Below are positions 51,401 to 60,400 of a stretch of DNA of 64,000 bases, in pieces. A program made the position numbers and the translations under genes. The notes under the pieces were generated by a model. The model was given only the letters and a program-made list of their open reading frames with translations. It searched no databases and was not told the origin of the DNA. Each line of letters opens with the position of its first letter. Within the stretch, counting starts at the first letter, position 1. Origin of the DNA: Clostridia bacterium (GTDB taxonomy: Bacteria; Bacillota; Clostridia; Acetivibrionales; DSM-2933); the NCBI GenBank assembly GCA_026416815.1, contig JAOAEJ010000013.1, forward strand, positions 62,001 to 126,000, in the 5' to 3' direction.

Positions 51401-54400
51401 AGTCGACAGAACTACTTTGAGCAAAATGGACATTGATGAAATTATCACAATGTACGGAGGAGCGACATCCTCCAACTCCGGCACTGCAGCCGAATCAGTG
51501 CAAAAAAATCCGGTGCTTTCAAGGTTACAGAAAGATTTAATTGGAATAGTTGCCCGTGTAAGGGGTTTAAATATAGATGAAATAGAATCAACTGCACATC
51601 TTGGAGACTATGGCTTTGATTCTTTGAAGTTCACCGAGTTGAGCGTAGCAATAAATAATACCTATGGAATAAAAATATACCCTACAGCCTTTTACCAATA
51701 TTCCGATGCTAAAACGCTGGCGGATTATATAAAGGAAAAGTTTAAAGATGAAATAGACCTGTACTATAAGGATACTCTTAAAACAGACACACTGGATTCT
51801 ACAAGTAATAAACTTGAAGTAAAGGACAATACAGATACCGGATTATCGGAGCTAAGCAGCATTAAAAATCAACCTGTAGCTATAGTCGGAGCCAGTGCTA
51901 TGCTGCCGGGCTCACCTGACCTCGAGACCTTTTGGGACAACCTTATAAGCGGAAAAGATCTTGTGCGTGAGATACCCGATAATAGGTGGTCTATAGAAGG
52001 TATTGCTGACTTACCAGACTTTCCTAGGTGGGGAGGTTTTTTAGATGAGGTTGATAAGTTTGATCCGGCTTTTTTCGGCATATCCCCTAGAGAGGCGGAA
52101 TTGATGGACCCACAGCAGAGGCTGTTTCTTGAGATGTCATGGAAAGCCATTGAAGATTCGGGGCATAAGGCTTCGGAATTAGCAGGTACCAGGACTGGTG
52201 TATATGTAGGAATATCCAGCACTGACTATGAGGAAAAGCTAGGACATTCTATTGATGATATTGAAGCCTATTCCCTGACAGGAATGGCAAGAACCATTAT
52301 CGCAAACCGGGTATCATACTTGTTAAATTTAAAAGGTCCAAGCGGGACGATAGATACAGCGTGTTCCAGTTCACTGGTGGCTATACATCGCGCTGTAAGG
52401 GCAATACAGCAGGGTGAATGCGAAATGGCTCTTGCAGGAGGGGCAAATTTAATTATAAGCGCTGTTGCAAATATTGCTTTCAGCAAGAACGGTATGACAA
52501 GTAAGGATGGACGCTGTAAAACCTTTGATAAATCAGCAAACGGCTATGTAAGGGGAGAAGGGGTTGCAGTTGTATTCTTAAAGCCATTGTCAAAAGCTAT
52601 AGAAGACAGGGATCATGTTTACGGTATTATACTAGGGTCTGCTGAAAACCACGGAGGTAGGACAAACTCTCTTACAGCACCAAATTCCAATGCGCAAGCC
52701 GAATTGATTGAAGAAGCTTATGAAAGGGCGGGAATAGAACCTGCTGATGTGACTTATATAGAAACCCACGGTACAGGTACCCCATTGGGCGACCCTGTAG
52801 AAATTAACGGATTAAAGGCAGGCTTTGAAAAGTTTTACGGGAAGCGCGGAGGCGCTATGCCTCACAAACCGGTTTGCGGATTAGGCTCAGTTAAGACAAA
52901 CGTAGGACATCTTGAAGCTGCTGCCGGTGTAACAGGCTTGCTTAAAGTATTGATGTCCATCAAATACAGAAAGATTCCTGCAAATCTTCACCTTAAGGAG
53001 ATAAATCCATTTATAGAATTGGATAATACGCCTTTTTATATCGTAAGCGAGGCGCGTGATTGGGAGCCCCTCACTGATGAAGTGGGAAGGAGACTGCCTT
53101 TAAGAGCAGGGGTAAGTTCTTTTGGTATGGGAGGTTCCAATGCACATATTGTACTTGAGGAATATATAGATTCAGAAGAAAATATGTCATCAAAGCCTCA
53201 TTTGCCTAATATTTTTGTTTTATCTGCTAAAAATGCTGTCCAGCTGAAGGAGTATGCAGGAGCCTTTGTAAAGTTTATGGAAAAAAGCAGCAAACTTTCA
53301 CAGGAGGCTTACATGCTTGATTTGCTTGCGTATACCTTACAGGTCGGCAGGGAGGCAATGAAAGAGAGGCTGGCAGTAGTCTACGGAAGTTTTTCGGAAC
53401 TTTTAGATAGGCTTACTGGTTATCACAGTGGAAAAGCTTCAATAGAGGGAGTCTTTTCGGGAAAAATCAAAAACACTTCAAATATGGACTCCATTATATT
53501 TGATAATAAGGAAGGGACAGACTTCGTTAAAAAGCTTTTTAGTACAGGCAATACAAATAAACTTGCACAGTTATGGGTTGACGGAATGGAGATTGATTGG
53601 AGCTTGCTCTATGAGGGGGTAAAGCCACGGCGTATATCAATTCCCACCTATCCTTTTGCCAGGGAAAGTTACTGGATTGATAGAAGCCAAAAGGTAGAAG
53701 AGGGCTTTGGAACTATATCTGCACTTACTGCGCTTATTGACAGCAATGAATCGACCCTGGAGGAACAGTGCTTTAAGAAACGGCTTTATAAAGATGAGTT
53801 TTTCCTTAAACACCATATTGTAGGAGGAAAAATCATTCTTCCTGGAGTTGTTTATATTGAAATGCTGAGAATGGCCGGAGAACTTGCTTCTAAGAAAGCT
53901 GCAATCGGACAGATAAGAAATATAGTGTGGGCTCAGCCTGTTGTAGTGGATAGTAATTATAAGGATATATTTATAAAAATTTACCCAAGTAAGAGTGCTG
54001 TAGAATTCCAAGTGGTCTCTATAGATGATGGTGGACAAAGCGTAGTACACTCCTATGGAAGTCTTGTTTATGGAGCTATGGAAAAACAGCGAATCGATTT
54101 GGAGCAGCTTAAGAAGAAATTTGTACACTCAATACAAGGGGATGAATTCTATAAGGTTTTCCCTAAGGCCGGTTTTGATTATGGGGCAACCTTCCAGGCG
54201 ATCCATGAAGTTTATTATACCGGTGAAGAGGCCTTATCCTTTCTACGTGTCAAAGATAGCATAAAAGAGGCCACAGCCGGATTACTGCTTCACCCTTCGC
54301 TTATGGAAGGTGCGCTTCAGACTGCTGTAGGTTTGCTGGCTGACGGTACTGAAGATAAAAATGAGCCCTATTTACCCTTTAGCATGGGAGAAGTAAACAT

Positions 54401-57400
54401 ATTCGGTCCTATGAATTCCGAAATGTATGTTTACGCGGTGCAAAAAGGGAAAACAGCCTCAAGCCATGGTAAATCTAGAACATTTGATATATTGATAATG
54501 GAGGCAAACGGTAACGTTGCCGTTTCAATAAATAATTATGTACTGCATACGGTTAAATTAGGGGAGGCTTTTGTTAGACAGGAGCTGCAAGAGGAAGATT
54601 ACGGTACACTCTTTTATAAAGCCGACTGGAATCCCTGCCAACTCGAAAAGGGAGAAAACTCAGGCCACGTGCATGGGGCTACCTTGCTCTTTGAGAATAA
54701 TGATTCTAACCATGTTGCTAATTTTGACAGGGAGTCTTCTGTGATAGTTATACATGAAGGTAACGATTACTGCAAACTTAGAGATGACAAGTACTGCATA
54801 AATCCCTCAAATAGCGAGCATTACAAGCATTTGGTTACAGAACTTAAAACAAAAGGGATAAGTAATATTATACATGGGTGGTCGGAAGGAGAATTCCATT
54901 GCACAGAGGAGCAGAAAAGTAAAGCTTATATCAAAAGTGTCCTGTCTGTATACAATATGGCAAAGGCGTTAACTACTGGCGGTATTGGCAACGAAATCAA
55001 ATTTATATACACCTGCAGCAGCGGGAAAAAAGGTAATCCTTTGTTTGGGGCAGTGAGCAGCTTATTGAAAACTATAGCCGCAGAGAATCCCAAATGCCGT
55101 GTAAAAAGTATTGAATTCACGGATTCCATTGATATGTCTTTAATAGCTGATGAATTACTGGAAACGGGCGATTGGTCTCCCGAGGTGTTATATACCGGCG
55201 GTCAAAGGCATACGCGTTTATTTAATGAGATCAATATGCAGAAACATGATATCGGTGAAGCTGTATTTAGAGACAGGGGAATCTACTTGATTACCGGTGG
55301 GACCGGAGAAATAGGGTTTCGGGTGAGTAGGTTCCTGACAGAAAACTTCAAGGCTCGCCTGGTACTGAATTCAAGAAACCCTCTTTCAGATGGGCAGCAG
55401 GCAAGGGTAAGAGAGCTTGAGGAGCTTGGAGCAGAAGTCCTTTTTGTGCAGGGCGATATTTCCCGGGCAGAAACCGCAAAGGAACTCATCAAAACGGTAA
55501 AAGGAAGATTTGGCACATTAAATGGCATAGTGCACTGTGCAGGCATTACGCAGGATTCGCTTCTGGCACGTAAAAGTATGGAGGAATTTGAAGCAGTTTT
55601 AGGGCCGAAGCTGTGGGGAACTTTATACCTGGATGAAGCCTGTGCGCAAGAACCTATTGATTTCTTTATGATGTTCTCCTCAATGTCTGCTGTATTCGGC
55701 AATATAGGGCAGGCTGACTATTCTTATGCCAACAGCTTTATGGATAAGTTTGCACTCTACCGTGAGGCTTTGAGGAAAGAGAAACTTCGCCACGGCAGGA
55801 CCGTTTCAATTAATTGGCCGTTGTGGGAAGAGGGGGGAATAAGGGTAGATGAGTCATATAAGGCAATATATAAAGAGAGTATAGGTATTGGAGCCTTATC
55901 TACCTCTTCAGGACTTGACGCCATGATAAGGATTCTTGAGTCTCCCTATGAACAGGTTGTAGTACTGGAAGGAGAGCGCGGGAAAATACAACACTTCTTT
56001 AAAAAAGGCTTAAATAAAGCTTCCAATAAAACTTCCAATAAAACTTCATCAACGGTTAACGGTGAAGTAGCGGAACAGGGTCTGAAGGAGCATGTGTTAA
56101 AGGATTTAATAAAGATAAGCTCGGACATTTTAAAAATCAATCCTGAAAAAATTGATTATATGGAAGATATGCCGCAATACGGTTACGATTCTCTTAGCTT
56201 CATGGATTTATCAAGAGAAATCAATAAAACCTTCGGCATGGATATAACTCCGGCAGTATTTTTTGAATATTCCACGCTGGAAGCGCTGGCAGAATACCTT
56301 TGCAAACATGAGGGGAAAAAACTCAATAGCTTATACTCACAAAAGTTAGAGAGTAAACGGAATAAATCTGCTGAATCCGTATCCTCGTTCAGGCTCGGGA
56401 AACCTATTACCGCGTATACCGTCTCTAAGAGGCAGGAGGTAGCATGCAATGAGCCTATAGCTATAATAGGTATGTACGGGGTTATGCCCGGGTCGGACAA
56501 TCTTGAAGAATTCTGGAACCATATACTCTGTGAAAGAAACCTTGTAACCGAGATACCCTCTGACAGATGGAACTGGCGTGAATATTATGGAGATCCCATG
56601 AGTGATGGGAACAAGACCAACTCTAGATGGGGGGCTTTTCTCAAGGAAGTAGATAAATTTGATGCCTCTTTCTTTGGAATATCTCCTAAAGAAGCGAAGG
56701 TGATGGACCCTCAACAGAGGATTTTCCTTGAAGTTTTATGGAGTACTATAGAAGATGCCGGGTACAGGGTAGCTGATTTATCACAAAAAAGGGTAGGTGT
56801 TTTTGTAGGGGTTTCCAACTCCGATTATACAGATTTGCTAAAAGAGGCTGGAGAAGAGATTGACGTACACGGAATGATTGGAAACGGGCATCCCTATCTC
56901 GCAAACAGAGTTTCATTTCTATTGAATTTGACGGGTCCCAGCGAACCTATCGATACGTTGTGCTCCAGTTCCCTTGTATCTATTCATAGGGCTATTGAAT
57001 CTATACGCAGCGGCAGCAGTGAGGTGGCCATAGCAGGAGGAATAAATATAATACTCAAGCCTACCCTGAATATTTTCTTCAGTAAAGCTGGCATGCTAAG
57101 TACCGAAGGGATGTGCAAAACCTTTGATAAGGAGGCTAACGGTTTTGTAAGAGGAGAAGGTGCAGGCGCAGTTTTACTAAAGCCCCTAAGTAAGGCTGTA
57201 GAGGACGGGGACAGGATTTATGCTGTTATTAAGGGAAGCGCGGTTAACCACGGAGGCCGCAGCAACACAATTACTGCTCCCAATACCGCTGCTCAGACGG
57301 ATGTTATTATAAGGGCATTAGAGGAAGCGCAGATAGATCCCGGGACTGTAGGCTACATTGAAGCTCATGGTACGGGCACCGCTCTTGGAGATCCTGTAGA

Positions 57401-60400
57401 GGTTACTGCTTTGACAAGAGCTTTTGAAACTATAATGAATAAAAGAAAATCTGAATATACAGAGAAGAATTTTTGTGCATTAGGTTCAGTTAAGACAAAT
57501 ATAGGACATTTAGAATCGGCAGCAGGAATTGCCGGATTGATTAAGGTACTGCTTTCAATGAAAAACGGTATAATCCCTGCAAACCTGCATTTTAATGAGC
57601 TTAATCCGTTTATTAAAATTCAGGACAGTCCTTTTTACATTGCGGAAAAAATGGAGGAGTGGGAGCGCTCCCGTGACAGCTTTGGAAATATCATTCCCAG
57701 GAGAGCAGGCGTCAGCTCTTTTGGAGCGGGAGGAGTAAATGCCCATATTGTGTTGGAGGAATACTGCCAACCTGACCAAAAGGAATATATGGACGAGCCC
57801 TGTATCGTTACACTATCTGCCAAGACCCCTGAAAGCCTGGAGGAATATGCAAAGAGGCTGCTGACACATTTATATAGGAGTAAGGATATACGTTTGACAG
57901 ACATTGCATATACCTTGCAAATGGGGCGTGAACCTATGAGATACAGGCTGGCGGTGGTTGTTTCTGATATAGATGAACTGAAGAAATTATTGGAAAGCTT
58001 TGTTCAAAATTCCGGAAGGAAAGATGTTTCAAACTTATTCTGTGGTGACAGTGCAGGCGAGAATGCTGCTTATACACATTTCCTCAAGGGGGATGAGGGC
58101 TGGGAATATATTGATAATATTCTTCGCAACAAGCGTTACACCAATATAGCCGGATTGTGGGCGAATGGTGTTGAATTCAACTGGAAAGTTCTCTATGAAG
58201 ATAAAGAGCCTATGAAATTATCCCTTCCGGTATATCCTTTTAAGAGGGAGAAATATTGGGTTCATCCGGGGAAAAAGCATATGGCTTCCAGGATAACTGC
58301 CCTGCATCCATTACTTGATAAAGTGCTGCCTGCAATGCCGTCAAAGGGCACAATTTTTGAAAAAACTCTGACTTATTCCGATCTGGTGGTTTCACATCAC
58401 CTGGTAAGGGATAAAATGATCCTGCCGGGTGTAGCACATTTGGAAATGGCGTATGCGGCAATTAAGCTAGTGGATAAAGATAGAAACTATAAGCTCTCTC
58501 AGGTTGTATGGTTGTCACCGATTGTACTTGATGGGAGCGATAAGTCTATACATATAGTTGTTAAGGAAGTAAATGGTAATTTATACTTTGAGACATACGA
58601 CCATAATGGGGATGGTGCGACTATTCATTCGAAAGGCTTATATGTACTCACAGAGAACAACCCGAAAGATAAGAGGGTAAATATACAAGCTATTTTAGAA
58701 CGTTGTGATATGTGTATTAATTCGGATACCCTATATCAGGGTTTCAGGAGTATCGGAATACACCATGATAAGTATTTCAGGAGTGTTAAAGAAATGCGCT
58801 GCAATAAAGAGGAGGCTTTAGGAATTCTTGAATTGCCTTCTGAATATAGTGGTGAGTTTGAGCAGTATTCACTGCATCCATCTATTTTAGACAGCGCACT
58901 TCAAGGAATGATGTCCTTCATAAAGGGCGATGGGTTAGAGGAAAAGACAATGCTGCCTTTCATGGTTGAAGAGGTTGAAGTGCTAAAGCCTATTTCAACC
59001 AAGTGCTATTCCTATATCAGACCTACCGGCCGTGACCGGTATAATATAGCATTACTAGATGAGGAAGGGCTTTTATGTGTGCGAATCTTTGGGGTGGTGC
59101 TACGAGAACTCCAAAGGGCGCAGGAGCGAATGTACTATGTTCCTCAATGGGTGCGTCAGGATGTCCAAGACATAGGTGGTCTGCATAAGTCAGGTGTTGA
59201 AAGTATTCTAATTATATATCCTCCCGAAGCAGGCGATGTGAAAGACTCTCTGAAAGAGCTGCATTCAGGTGATAATATTTATGGCATAAAGCTTGGCACA
59301 CGCAGTTACCATGAGTCACCATGGGATTGGGAGGTAGATGTACGATGTCCCGAGCATATGGAAGGTTGTATAAAGGGTATTTTAAACATTGACAGGGTTT
59401 ATTTTCTGGGAGGGCTTACAGGGTGCCATCAGAATGAGAGGGCTGACCGGGAAAAGTTTATATATTCACAGGAGGTCGGCATATACAGCCTATTCAGGAT
59501 TGTGAAGATATTGGGCAATCATAATGGGCTTTCAAGCGAGTTTAAGTTTAAAGCTGTTGTTACGGGTATTTACCCCGAAATGGATGGGAATATATCCAGA
59601 ACTTTCTCGGCGGGCATAGATGGCTTCCTCAGAGTGGCGGCAAGAGAGTATCCGAAATGGCAAATAACCTGTTTGGATGTTGATTTACAAGGGCTTCCGA
59701 TATATAAGGGACAGGATTTGAATTTATGGCTCAGGCATTTATATAATGAGCCTGCTCATAAAAATTCAGAAGCGGTAAGTATTCGCAGAGGAGTACGCTA
59801 TGTACGTATACTGGAGCCTGTAGATATACCTGCTGTTGAAGAACCTATGATTCGTAACGGCGGAGTATATATCATACTGGGAGGCACGGGCGGAATAGGT
59901 CTTAAACTTGCCGAATTCCTGGCTGAAAAATTCAAAGTAAGAATTGCATTAATTGGAAGGAAAGAACTGAGTGCCGACAGGAAAAACAGTATTGATAGAA
60001 TTAAGGCGAAGAGCGCGGAGGTCTTGTATATCAGGGCAGAGGCAAACGACTCGGAGAGCTTGAAAGAGGCTGTAGAAAAGGTACGCCTTGAATATGGGGT
60101 TATAAATGGAGCATTCCATTCGGCTCTGGAACTGCATGATACCTCTATAGACACTATGAATGATGAGGAATTCCGTTCGGTATACGATGTTAAATCAGTG
60201 GGGTGTCTCAATTTGTGGGAGGCATTACAAAATGACAACCTTGATTTTCTTGTATTTTTCTCTTCTGTACAGTCAATCTTTGGAGGGGTAGGTCAGGCAA
60301 ATTATGTTGCGGGTTGTACATTTGAAGATGCACTTTCATTGGCACTAAAATATAAGTCCAGTTATCCCGTAAAACTAATTAATTGGGGTAGGTGGGGAAA

